Source: an uncultured Caryophanales bacterium (GTDB taxonomy: Bacteria; Bacillota_I; Bacilli_A; RF39; UBA660). From it: DNA of 37,365 nucleotides. This document shows positions 1-8,392 of this stretch, one piece after another (within the stretch, counting starts at the first letter, position 1; the number at the start of each line of letters is the position of its first letter). The position numbers and the translations under genes are program-made. The notes under the pieces are model-generated. The model did not search any database and was not told where the DNA came from. It worked only from the letters and a program-made list of their open reading frames with translations. The stretch lies in assembly GCA_946629545.1 (NCBI GenBank), contig CAMOXZ010000003.1, forward strand, positions 1 through 37,365, read 5' to 3'.

Positions 1-175
1 ATAATAAATTACTAATACTTATAAATAATAAAAAAGTAGTAAAACTTCCCACTATACTACCTATTACTACTATATTCATTTTATTATTTCTTTTTAATAT
101 TCTCTTAGTACCATAAAGTATCATAAAATCTAATAAAAAATTTAATATAATTACTTCTTCATAATAAATATTCAT
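1..175 (-). CDS. spoIIGA: SpoIIGA-like sigma-E processing peptidase, N-terminal fragment (truncated by window edge)
   Basis: Not in ORF track. Minus-strand ATG at 175 preceded by GGTGATTAG; reads MNIYYEEVIILNFLLDFMILYGTKRILKRNNKMNIVVIGSIVGSFTTFLLFISISNLL with no stop to the edge; resembles the SpoIIGA N-terminus (xIYxDxxxLNFLxDxxLL..KR..IGsxxGS). Confidence 0.72.
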   Translation of the reverse strand, partial: MNIYYEEVIILNFLLDFMILYGTKRILKRNNKMNIVVIGSIVGSFTTFLLFISISNLL

Positions 176-204
176 CTAATCACCAAGAAAATTATATAAA
201 TAAA

Positions 205-226
205 AAAACGACTTATTTGTCGTTTT
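205..226 (-). terminator. Rho-independent terminator
   Basis: AAAACGAC-AAATAA-GTCGTTTT followed by T-run on minus strand; overlaps the stop codon of the 225..545 CDS. Confidence 0.75.
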
Positions 227-545
227 ATATTTTTCTTTTCTTAATAAATATCTTAACTATATATACTAAGAAGAATATCATTATAACTATAAATGACCAT
301 TTAAGAGCCATATTGAAGAATGATCCATTACTAGTATATCTATTTATAATATCAAATACACTTTCAGGTAAGTATTTACCAATCGTTCTGCTTAAATCTT
401 TAAGTCCTAAATTATTCTTAATAAAAGCTAGTATTCGTAAAGCAATATCAATTATTGCCACCATAAATACAAATGATGAAAATCTCTTAAAAAACATTAG
501 AACTACTATAGTTAATATAATTAAAACTATTAAATCTATATACAT
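225..545 (-). CDS. small hypothetical membrane protein, hydrophobic segments at both ends
   Basis: 106 aa ORF with terminator at its 3' end and sporulation-gene neighbours; the antisense ORF 217..549 is less plausible. Confidence 0.6.
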   Translation of the reverse strand: MYIDLIVLIILTIVVLMFFKRFSSFVFMVAIIDIALRILAFIKNNLGLKDLSRTIGKYLPESVFDIINRYTSNGSFFNMALKWSFIVIMIFFLVYIVKIFIKKRKI

Positions 546-604
546 ATAATCACCTACTCTAATTATATTTTATCATAATTTAAGAATAATACAATAAAAA
601 AGAG

Positions 605-1573
605 CTAAGAAATAATCCTATCTCCTTCTTCTAACATCTTAGTAATAAATATACCATAACCTCTCTTAGTATTATCAACTATTACATAATTAACTACTCC
701 TATTATTTTATTATCTTGTATTATTGGAGATCCACTCATACCTTGAACTATACCTCCAGTTTTTTCTAATAAGTTTTTATCTGTAATCTCAAATAATATA
801 TTTTTAGTACTATTACTTTCATCTATATTTAATATATTTATAGAATAATCATTAATAGTATTATTAGAAATTACTGTTCTGATATAAGCTAAACCTTTCT
901 TTATAGAAGAAACATCTCCTACTTCAAGTATTTCTCTATTAGAATAATCATCTCCATATTTACCATATATACCAGTACCTTCATTTAATACAATATTACC
1001 TATCTCATTAGATTTATCTATATTAGCTTTCTTTTCTCCAGTATTACCATTAGTACTTTTTCTAATACTATTAACTGTAGATGAATAAATACTACCATCA
1101 CTTATCTCAAACTTAGAATAACTTTTACTTTCTAATATTTCATGACCTAAAGAACCAAATACTTTAGTTTCTGGATCTATATAAGATAAAGTACCTATAC
1201 CATTAATAGTATCTTTAACATATAAACCTGTTTTTAAAATATTATCTTCTAATTCTAATCTAATTGGTATAACTAAAGATTCATTATTACGTATAATACT
1301 AAATTTATATATAGAATCTTTATCTAATATACTATTAAGATTATTAATAGAAGAAATATCTACTCCATTAATTTTCTTAATAATATCACCTATCATAAAA
1401 CCAGATTCTTCTCCTATATTTTTACCATTAACAGGATAAAAACCAACTATATAAACCCCATTAGAATGAACTTCTATTCCAATAGTTTCTCCTCCTACAA
1501 TAATCTTATCAGAATAAGCAAATACATTTATAGGAAATACTAATAATATAAAAATAAGAATAAATTTCTTCAT
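605..1573 (-). CDS. spoIVB: SpoIVB-type peptidase (S55 family) with PDZ domain
   Basis: PDZ-like GFMIGDIIKKINGVDI; GSLGHEI; catalytic-type GMSGSPIIQDNKIIGVVNYV; N-terminal signal anchor. Confidence 0.9.
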   Translation of the reverse strand: MKKFILIFILLVFPINVFAYSDKIIVGGETIGIEVHSNGVYIVGFYPVNGKNIGEESGFMIGDIIKKINGVDISSINNLNSILDKDSIYKFSIIRNNESLVIPIRLELEDNILKTGLYVKDTINGIGTLSYIDPETKVFGSLGHEILESKSYSKFEISDGSIYSSTVNSIRKSTNGNTGEKKANIDKSNEIGNIVLNEGTGIYGKYGDDYSNREILEVGDVSSIKKGLAYIRTVISNNTINDYSINILNIDESNSTKNILFEITDKNLLEKTGGIVQGMSGSPIIQDNKIIGVVNYVIVDNTKRGYGIFITKMLEEGDRIIS

Positions 1574-1588
1574 ACTTACACCTCATTA

Positions 1589-1618
1589 TTATATTCCCCA
1601 TATTTCGACAATTTATGC
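1589..1618 (-). promoter_or_regulatory. possible forespore (sigma-F/G-like) promoter upstream of spoIVB
   Basis: Minus strand GCATA - 15 nt - GGGAATATAA, partial match to the sigma-F consensus GywTA..GGnrAnAnTw; spacing to the RBS is tight. Confidence 0.3.
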
Positions 1619-1624
1619 ATAGAA

Positions 1625-1648
1625 AAAGGTGTATTATTCTACACCTTT
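1625..1648 (-). terminator. Rho-independent terminator
   Basis: AAAGGTGTA-GAATAA-TACACCTTT then T's on minus strand. Confidence 0.75.
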
Positions 1649-1771
1649 ATCTAACATCATATCTTTTTCTAAATTCATCATTTTATTCATAATATCAGGA
1701 TGTTTTTTTAGATACATATAACCTGCTACTGAACATCCTCCAACTATAAACATAGCTATAGCTAATTTCAT
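1634..1771 (-). CDS. 45-aa small membrane-anchored protein
   Basis: Absent from ORF track. MKLAIAMFIVGGCSVAGYMYLKKHPDIMNKMMNLEKDMMLDKGVE*; RBS GAGGTGAAATT before ATG at 1771; terminator at its stop. Confidence 0.7.
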   Translation of the reverse strand: MKLAIAMFIVGGCSVAGYMYLKKHPDIMNKMMNLEKDMMLDKGVE

Positions 1772-1806
1772 AATTTCACCTCTAATATTATTATGAATAA
1801 AACAAT

Positions 1807-3990
1807 CTACTTTATACCATTAATTAAATAATCTTTAATAGTAGTTCTTCTATTATCATCTCTATCATTACTAGAAGCATATTTTAAAGCATTTATATCC
1901 CCTATAATAAATAATCTCTTTTTAGTTCTAGTAACTGCAGTATATATAAGTTTTTGATACAACATTTTATTATAACCTCTAACAATAGGAATAATTACCA
2001 CATCAAATTCAGATCCTTGAGATTTATGAATACTAATAGAATATGCAAGTTTAAAATTATTAAAATTACTTGGAGTATATTTAACTATATTACCATCAAA
2101 ATCTATATGTATCTCTTTCTTCTTAGAATTTACTATCTCACATATAATTCCAATATCTCCATTATATACATTTTCATCAGGCATATTAGTAAGTTGTATT
2201 ACCTTATCCCCTTCTCTATAAGTAATTTCTCCTACTTTATACTCTTTTTTAGAACTAGATTTCTTATTAAATAATTCTTGTATTTTACTATTAATAATAT
2301 CTATTCCATTCAATCCTTTATACATAGGAGCTAGTATTTGAAATTCATGATAATCTAAATCTTTATAAGTATTATAAATATCTATTATATTAGTAATCAC
2401 TTCACTATCTAAGCATTTAATAAATGTAAGATCATCTTTAACATTAAATATTTCTTCATTAATAGTTTTCTTTCGAATATCATATGCAAGATTAAGTATA
2501 TTACTTCCTTCATCTTGTCTATATTCATCTTTTAATCTAACTACATTTAACATATTAGATTCAATAATATCATGAAGTACATCACCTGGTCCTACTGAAG
2601 GTAATTGATGATCATCTCCAACAATTACTATCTTACAATTAGCTGATAAACCTTTTAATAAACTATTCATCAAATAAGTATCTATCATACTAGCTTCGTC
2701 TATAATAACAAACTCTACTTTACTTTTATTATATTCATTTACTTGGAATCTATTTTGTTCCTTTTGCCATTTTAAAAATCTATGTATAGTACTACTAGGA
2801 AATAATGTAGCCTCACTCATTCTTTTAGCTGCTCTACCAGTAGGAGCAAGTAATGCTACTCTTTCACTTAAATCACCATAACTAAGTTTATTAATCAATC
2901 TATATAACTCTAATATAGCTTTAATAATAGTAGTTTTACCTGTACCTGGACCACCTGTTATTATTAAGAAATCCTTTAATATACTTTGTTTTATAGCCTC
3001 TAATTGATCAGTATTATATTTAATATTAAAGAACTTCTCTAATTCTTTAATATTATCATCAATCTTTTTAATTTTATTCTCTTTAGAATTTAACATTCTA
3101 AATCTTTTAACTATAAAACATTCGGACATATACATATCTTTTAAATAATACTTATCATCTACAATAACTATTCTAGAGTCTTTTTCTAATTCATCTAATG
3201 CATATAAAAAATTATCTTCTATTATATTACATCCTAATACTCTAGGGATTAAACTAAGTAATTCATTATATAAGTAATATGAATGTCCATAAGTATTACT
3301 AATTTCATTCATAATATATATAATAGATGCTTTTACTCTAATTAAAGAATCTTTCTCTACTCCTTTATTTAAAGCAATCATATCTATCTTTTTAAAACTA
3401 ATATCATGAATATCTAATATAATCTGATATATATCAGATTCTATAATATCTTTTACTTTATTTTTATAATAATTATATATAATCATAGAATCCCTAGTAT
3501 TAAATCCTAAATCACTTAAATACATAATAGTCTCATAACTAGATTCATATTCTTTTAATTTACTATGTAGTATATTAATATCTTTCTCTGTTATCTTAGG
3601 AATAAGTACTAAATTACTAGGATTATTAAGAATAATATTTAATGTATCTTTACCTAAAGTATCAACTATACTTTTAGCTTTCTTTTCTCCAATACCTTTA
3701 AATAAACCACTAGTAAGAAATTCTAATATAGAATCCTTTTCTTCCGGTTTACATCTTTCATAACTATCTACTCTAAACTGTTCTCCATATTTTTCATGTT
3801 CAACAAGTTCTCCATAAAACTTATATGTATCAATATTATTAAGTTCATGAAAGTACCCTGTAAAAGTAATACTTCTACCTATATAATCGGATAAGTTTTC
3901 ACTATCAGTATCACTAACTTTAAAAATACCGATAACATAACCGGTATTATTTTCAAAAATACTTTTAGAGTAACTTCCTTTTATATACAT
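1807..3990 (-). CDS. recD2: RecD2-family ATP-dependent DNA helicase
   Basis: 727 aa; Walker A GGPGTGKTT, VIIDEASM, GDDHQLPSVGPGDVL, SIHKSQGSEFDVV, YTAVTRTKKRLF; N-terminal HhH-type region FKGIGEKKAKSIVDTLG. Confidence 0.95.
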   Translation of the reverse strand: MYIKGSYSKSIFENNTGYVIGIFKVSDTDSENLSDYIGRSITFTGYFHELNNIDTYKFYGELVEHEKYGEQFRVDSYERCKPEEKDSILEFLTSGLFKGIGEKKAKSIVDTLGKDTLNIILNNPSNLVLIPKITEKDINILHSKLKEYESSYETIMYLSDLGFNTRDSMIIYNYYKNKVKDIIESDIYQIILDIHDISFKKIDMIALNKGVEKDSLIRVKASIIYIMNEISNTYGHSYYLYNELLSLIPRVLGCNIIEDNFLYALDELEKDSRIVIVDDKYYLKDMYMSECFIVKRFRMLNSKENKIKKIDDNIKELEKFFNIKYNTDQLEAIKQSILKDFLIITGGPGTGKTTIIKAILELYRLINKLSYGDLSERVALLAPTGRAAKRMSEATLFPSSTIHRFLKWQKEQNRFQVNEYNKSKVEFVIIDEASMIDTYLMNSLLKGLSANCKIVIVGDDHQLPSVGPGDVLHDIIESNMLNVVRLKDEYRQDEGSNILNLAYDIRKKTINEEIFNVKDDLTFIKCLDSEVITNIIDIYNTYKDLDYHEFQILAPMYKGLNGIDIINSKIQELFNKKSSSKKEYKVGEITYREGDKVIQLTNMPDENVYNGDIGIICEIVNSKKKEIHIDFDGNIVKYTPSNFNNFKLAYSISIHKSQGSEFDVVIIPIVRGYNKMLYQKLIYTAVTRTKKRLFIIGDINALKYASSNDRDDNRRTTIKDYLINGIK

Positions 3991-3991
3991 A

Positions 3992-5263
3992 TTATTCTCC
4001 TATTACATATGGGTATTCTATAGATTTAATAGTTACTTTAACTAATTCATTATGAGGTAATTCTCTATTTATTTTAACATATAAATAATTACCTGTGTGA
4101 CCATAACTATAACCATCTTTATATTCTTCTACTAAAACTTCTACTTCTTTATCAATAAACTTATTCATATAAGCTATTTCTAACTCTTTAGAAACTTCTA
4201 TTAGTTTTCTACTTCTTTCTTTCTTTTCATGTTCATCTACTTTATTACTCATTCTAGAAGAAGCAGTACCACGTCTTTCACTATATGGAAAAACATGTAG
4301 TTTAGAAAAACCTATTCTTTTACATGTTTCTATTGTAGTATTAAATAATTCTTCCGTTTCACCAGGAAATCCCACAATAACATCAGTACTAATAGCTATA
4401 TTCTCTCTAATACCTCTAATTTCAGCTATTTTAGCTTCAAAAAAGTCTAAATCATATTTTCTATTCATAGCCTTTAAAATCTCGTTAGAACCAGCTTGTA
4501 TAGGTATATGTAAGTGATCTACTAAAACATTACTATTTCTTAATACATCTAAAACATCTTCATTTAATTCAGTAGCTTCAATAGATGAAATCCTTAATCT
4601 TTCAAGACCATTAATTTTAACTAATTTATTTAATAAATCAGAGAAATCAGTATCAAGATCTACCCCATAACTTCCAGTATGAATTCCTGTAAGAACTATT
4701 TCTTTATATCCATTATTTACTAAATCAGTTACTTCTTCAATTACTTTACTTTCATTTTTACTTCTACATTTACCCCTTACAAAAGGAATAATACAATAAC
4801 TACAGAAGTTATCACAACCATCTTGTATCTTAACAAAAGCTCTAGTTCTACCAGGAAAACTATTTATATACATATCTTCAAATTCTTTTAATCTACCAGT
4901 ATATTCTAATCTCATTTCTTCTTTATTATTAAAATACTCATCTAATAGTTCTACTATTTTAGATTTATCTTTATTACCAATAATAATATCTAAACCATCT
5001 ATTTTTATATCAGGATTAGCAGCAATAAAACAACCCATAGCTACAACGCATGCATTGGGATTACGCCTAATAGCTTGTCTAATCATTTTACGAGACTTTG
5101 AATCACTATTATTAGTAACAGTACAAGTATTAATAATATATACATCACAAGAATCACTAAAATCTTTAATCTCATAACCCGCTTTTTTAAGTTCATTAAT
5201 TACATATTCAGATTCATAAGTATTAACTTTACAACCTAAACTAAGTACTCCTACAGTTTTCAT
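3992..5263 (-). CDS. mtaB: tRNA (N6-threonylcarbamoyladenosine(37)-C2)-methylthiotransferase MtaB
   Basis: MTTase start GVLSLGCKVNTYESE; CTVTNNSDSKSRK; radical-SAM KIQDGCDNFCSYCIIPFVRG; C-terminal TRAM-like region. Confidence 0.95.
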   Translation of the reverse strand: MKTVGVLSLGCKVNTYESEYVINELKKAGYEIKDFSDSCDVYIINTCTVTNNSDSKSRKMIRQAIRRNPNACVVAMGCFIAANPDIKIDGLDIIIGNKDKSKIVELLDEYFNNKEEMRLEYTGRLKEFEDMYINSFPGRTRAFVKIQDGCDNFCSYCIIPFVRGKCRSKNESKVIEEVTDLVNNGYKEIVLTGIHTGSYGVDLDTDFSDLLNKLVKINGLERLRISSIEATELNEDVLDVLRNSNVLVDHLHIPIQAGSNEILKAMNRKYDLDFFEAKIAEIRGIRENIAISTDVIVGFPGETEELFNTTIETCKRIGFSKLHVFPYSERRGTASSRMSNKVDEHEKKERSRKLIEVSKELEIAYMNKFIDKEVEVLVEEYKDGYSYGHTGNYLYVKINRELPHNELVKVTIKSIEYPYVIGE

Positions 5264-5306
5264 GTAATCACCTCTAATGCCTATAAATTATACCATAAAA
5301 TAAAAA

Positions 5307-5323
5307 AAGTGACAACGTCACTT
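5307..5323 (-). terminator. Rho-independent terminator
   Basis: AAGTGAC-GTT-GTCACTT followed by TTTTTTATTTT on minus strand. Confidence 0.8.
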
Positions 5324-6260
5324 AATCTAATTTACTTTGTAATTCTTTCAAAGTCATTAAAAATTCATTAGTCTTCTTAATCTCTGCATCTAATTTTTCG
5401 TAATTAGCAGTATTTTCTAACTCTAAGTCATTAGTAACTTCTTGTTTTTCAATACCATATATTGGAGATATAATTGGACTACTTTTAAATCTTTTAACTT
5501 CAGGTTCTACAACTGTTTTAATCTTATCAAATTCATCTAATACTACTTCATTAGATTCTTCACCTACTGCATTAGCAATAACAAATGGTGAAGTAATAGG
5601 TTCAGCTTCTCTACCAGCTATAACTTCTAATTCACTAATACTAATTGGTTCAGTACCTTCATCATATTGAGTTAATTCATTAGCTTCATACATTTCTTTA
5701 CTCTTACTAACTAATTCATCTAAACTAATAATAGCAGATTGTTCTTGTTCTAACTCATAATCAGTTAAACGAATATTTTCAACTACTTCTTCTATTTTAG
5801 ATTCTTGTTCTTTTAATTCTTCAGTAATCTTAGATAATTCTTCTTTAGCTACATTAATATCAGGTTCAATATCAGTATATTCTAATTCTTCTATTGGTTC
5901 TAATAATTCTATTTCTTCTTCTTTAATATTTAACTCTTGTCTTACTTCAGTACTAATTTCTTCTATTACATTTTTAATATCTTCAGTAGATAATTCTTCC
6001 ACTTCTTCAAAAGTTTCTATAGAAGGTTCTTCTTCAATAACTTGTAATACAGGTTCAGTATTTTCTTCTTCAGGAATAATTTCTACTTCATCTTTAATTT
6101 GTTCTACAAGTTTATTTAACTCTTTTGTATTATGTCTCTTTCTTCCTCTATCGTTATGTTTTTCTACTAAATAAATAATGAAACATAAAAGACAAGCAAC
6201 TGCTGCAATGATATAGACAACAATGATTTCTTTTGATGTTAAAAATTCTACTATATCCAT
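5322..6260 (-). CDS. single-pass membrane protein with long Glu-rich acidic domain, unknown function
   Basis: N-terminal TM (KEIIVVYIIAAVACLLCFIIYLV) then a very acidic region. The track start (6275) lies in the SD; ATGGAGGTGTACAAAATG indicates the start at 6260. Confidence 0.75.
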   Translation of the reverse strand: MDIVEFLTSKEIIVVYIIAAVACLLCFIIYLVEKHNDRGRKRHNTKELNKLVEQIKDEVEIIPEEENTEPVLQVIEEEPSIETFEEVEELSTEDIKNVIEEISTEVRQELNIKEEEIELLEPIEELEYTDIEPDINVAKEELSKITEELKEQESKIEEVVENIRLTDYELEQEQSAIISLDELVSKSKEMYEANELTQYDEGTEPISISELEVIAGREAEPITSPFVIANAVGEESNEVVLDEFDKIKTVVEPEVKRFKSSPIISPIYGIEKQEVTNDLELENTANYEKLDAEIKKTNEFLMTLKELQSKLD

Positions 6261-6332
6261 TTTGTACACCTCCATATTAGTTTATCATAACTAATAAATT
6301 TAGACTTATTAAAACATAACTTTATTTATCAA

Positions 6333-6361
6333 TTGACAACCTTTTTTACAAACTTTTATAT
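6333..6361 (+). promoter_or_regulatory. candidate sigma-A promoter for spoVB
   Basis: TTGACA - 17 nt - TTATAT, about 94 nt upstream of the spoVB ATG. Confidence 0.5.
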
Positions 6362-6454
6362 ATGTTCGAGTAACCCTAGAGGACAATACTCTTACCAAAA
6401 TCAATATATCATATTTTTAGTTATAATGTATAGTATTTTTTAATAAAATTTACT

Positions 6455-7738
6455 ATGAAAAATAAATTTATAAAATCTACTATTATATTGTTAATTGGAG
6501 GATTACTTACTAAAGTATTAGGAATGATAATTAAGATAGTAATAGCCCGATTAATAGGTACTAAAGGACTAGGTATGTATATGCTAATATTACCTACTTT
6601 TACTCTATTAATTAGTTTAAGTCAATTTGGTTTTCCTATAGCTTTATCCAAATTAATTTCAGAAGAAAAGCGAAATAACAAACAACTAATATTCTCAAGT
6701 ATATTAGTATTAATAATCATAAATATATTACTAATAATATTAATAGTATTACTATCCCCTACTATTAGTAATAAATTACTACATAATAAAGATATTTATA
6801 TAAGTATATTATCTATGTCTTTAGTAATACCATTTACTTCAATATCTAGTATTTGTAGAAGTTATTTCTTTGGTAAACAAAAGATGTTTCCTCATGTCTT
6901 ATCTAATATTATAGAAGATCTAGTAAGATTAATAATCATAGTAATAGGAATACCTATTATTAAACCATTAGGTATTAAATATATAGTATGTTTTTTAGTA
7001 TTAATAAATATAATAAGTGAAATAGTATCTACAATTATCTTAATATTATTCTTACCAAAAAACATTAAAATAAAAAAAGAAGATTTATACCCAAATAAAT
7101 CTTATATAAAAGACTCTTTAAAAATATGTATACCTAATACTACAAGCAAATTAATAGGTAGTATTGGTTTCTTCTTAGAACCAATTATTCTTACAAATAT
7201 ACTTATAAATAATTATTCAATTAACTACATAACAAGAGAATATGGAGTAATCTCAGGTTATGTAATTCCATTAATACTATTGCCATCATTCTTCACTCTA
7301 GCATTATCTCAAAGTATTTTACCAGTAATTTCAAAATACTCCAGTATAAATGATATTAAAAGTATAAAAAGAAAAACTAATCAAGTAATACTATTATCAC
7401 TACTTATAGGTTTACCAGTAACAATAACACTATTATTAAAAGGAGATCTATTACTACAATTAATCTATCATACAAATGAAGGAGTAAACTATTTAAAAAT
7501 ACTGGCTCCTATATGTCTACTACATTATATTGAGTCACCTTTATCTAGTATCCTAGACGCTTTAAACAAATCTAAAGATAATTTAAAAATAACTATACTA
7601 GGTACTATAACAAGAACTATATCTTTAATACTATTTCATAAGAAAGGTATTTATTCTTTAATAATATCTATTTCATTAAATATATTAATAACCACATTTT
7701 ATCAAATAAAAAAAGTAAGATATTATCTTACTCATTAG
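6455..7738 (+). CDS. spoVB: SpoVB-like polysaccharide biosynthesis/lipid flippase (MOP superfamily)
   Basis: Multi-TM; KSTIILLIGGLLTKVLGMIIKIVIARLIGTKGLGMYMLILPTFTLLISLSQFGFPIALSKLISEE typical of SpoVB-type flippases. Confidence 0.85.
   Translation: MKNKFIKSTIILLIGGLLTKVLGMIIKIVIARLIGTKGLGMYMLILPTFTLLISLSQFGFPIALSKLISEEKRNNKQLIFSSILVLIIINILLIILIVLLSPTISNKLLHNKDIYISILSMSLVIPFTSISSICRSYFFGKQKMFPHVLSNIIEDLVRLIIIVIGIPIIKPLGIKYIVCFLVLINIISEIVSTIILILFLPKNIKIKKEDLYPNKSYIKDSLKICIPNTTSKLIGSIGFFLEPIILTNILINNYSINYITREYGVISGYVIPLILLPSFFTLALSQSILPVISKYSSINDIKSIKRKTNQVILLSLLIGLPVTITLLLKGDLLLQLIYHTNEGVNYLKILAPICLLHYIESPLSSILDALNKSKDNLKITILGTITRTISLILFHKKGIYSLIISISLNILITTFYQIKKVRYYLTH
7714..7732 (-). terminator. 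Rho-independent terminator in a convergent overlap
   Basis: AGTAAGATA/TATCTTACT dyad followed by TTTTTTTATTT on minus strand; spans the 3' ends of spoVB (+) and the 7728..8333 CDS (-). Confidence 0.65.
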
Positions 7739-8333
7739 TTTCATTTTCTTTTTTGAATAACATTTTAACATTAGATTGAATAGGTCCGTTAGATTCAACT
7801 TCTTCAACTAAAATATCATCGTTTACTACTAAAACATTTTTAACAAAAGCTAATCTTTCTTCATAAATACTATCTACTTTACTTCTAGTTAATCTATATC
7901 TTCTAGCAATAGTATTTCTATCCATTCCAGATAAAACATCTAAGAATACTTGATTATTTAATGAATTAGAACATTTTAATCCTTCGTATACTTTACTAAC
8001 TGCATTACGTCTAGTAGATTCTGTTTTATCATATGATGCATCACTAGCATTTAATTCTCTTAAACGAACTAATGCTGGTTTTGGTTCTTCTGCTAAACCA
8101 ATATTCTTAGCTACTTCTTCAAGAATTGAACAATATGTTGCTTCTTCAGTTCCTCTCTTATCTAATACTGCTGTTACTAATTCACTAGATAACTCACTAT
8201 ACATGTCTTCCCCAATAAATGGTTTAATTAATGTATATCCTTCTGTTATTATTTTGAATTCTGCTTCATCAAAAATACCTTGTTTTTGTATTTTATCAAA
8301 ATAATTCATTACTCTTTCATCTGCTTTAACCAT
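7728..8333 (-). CDS. hypothetical protein with C-terminal HTH-like segment
   Basis: MDRNTIARRYRLTRSKVDSIYEERLAFVK is HTH-like. SD GGAGG at the NGGF codons indicates the start at 8333 (MVKADERV), not 8366. Confidence 0.7.
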   Translation of the reverse strand: MVKADERVMNYFDKIQKQGIFDEAEFKIITEGYTLIKPFIGEDMYSELSSELVTAVLDKRGTEEATYCSILEEVAKNIGLAEEPKPALVRLRELNASDASYDKTESTRRNAVSKVYEGLKCSNSLNNQVFLDVLSGMDRNTIARRYRLTRSKVDSIYEERLAFVKNVLVVNDDILVEEVESNGPIQSNVKMLFKKENETNE

Positions 8334-8356
8334 AAATCCTCCATTTAGTAAGGAAT

Positions 8357-8385
8357 ATAATAACACAACACTATTTATAATTCAA
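8357..8385 (-). promoter_or_regulatory. sigma-A promoter for the 7728..8333 gene
   Basis: Minus strand TTGAAT - 17 nt - TATTAT. Confidence 0.55.
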
Positions 8386-8392
8386 GTATTTT

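Noticed and set aside
217-549. 110-aa plus-strand ORF
   Set aside because: Exactly antisense to the 106-aa minus-strand membrane ORF, which has matching gene context and a terminator; the plus ORF looks like an AT-rich shadow ORF.
1954-2274. 106-aa plus-strand ORF
   Set aside because: Antisense within recD2 helicase motifs.
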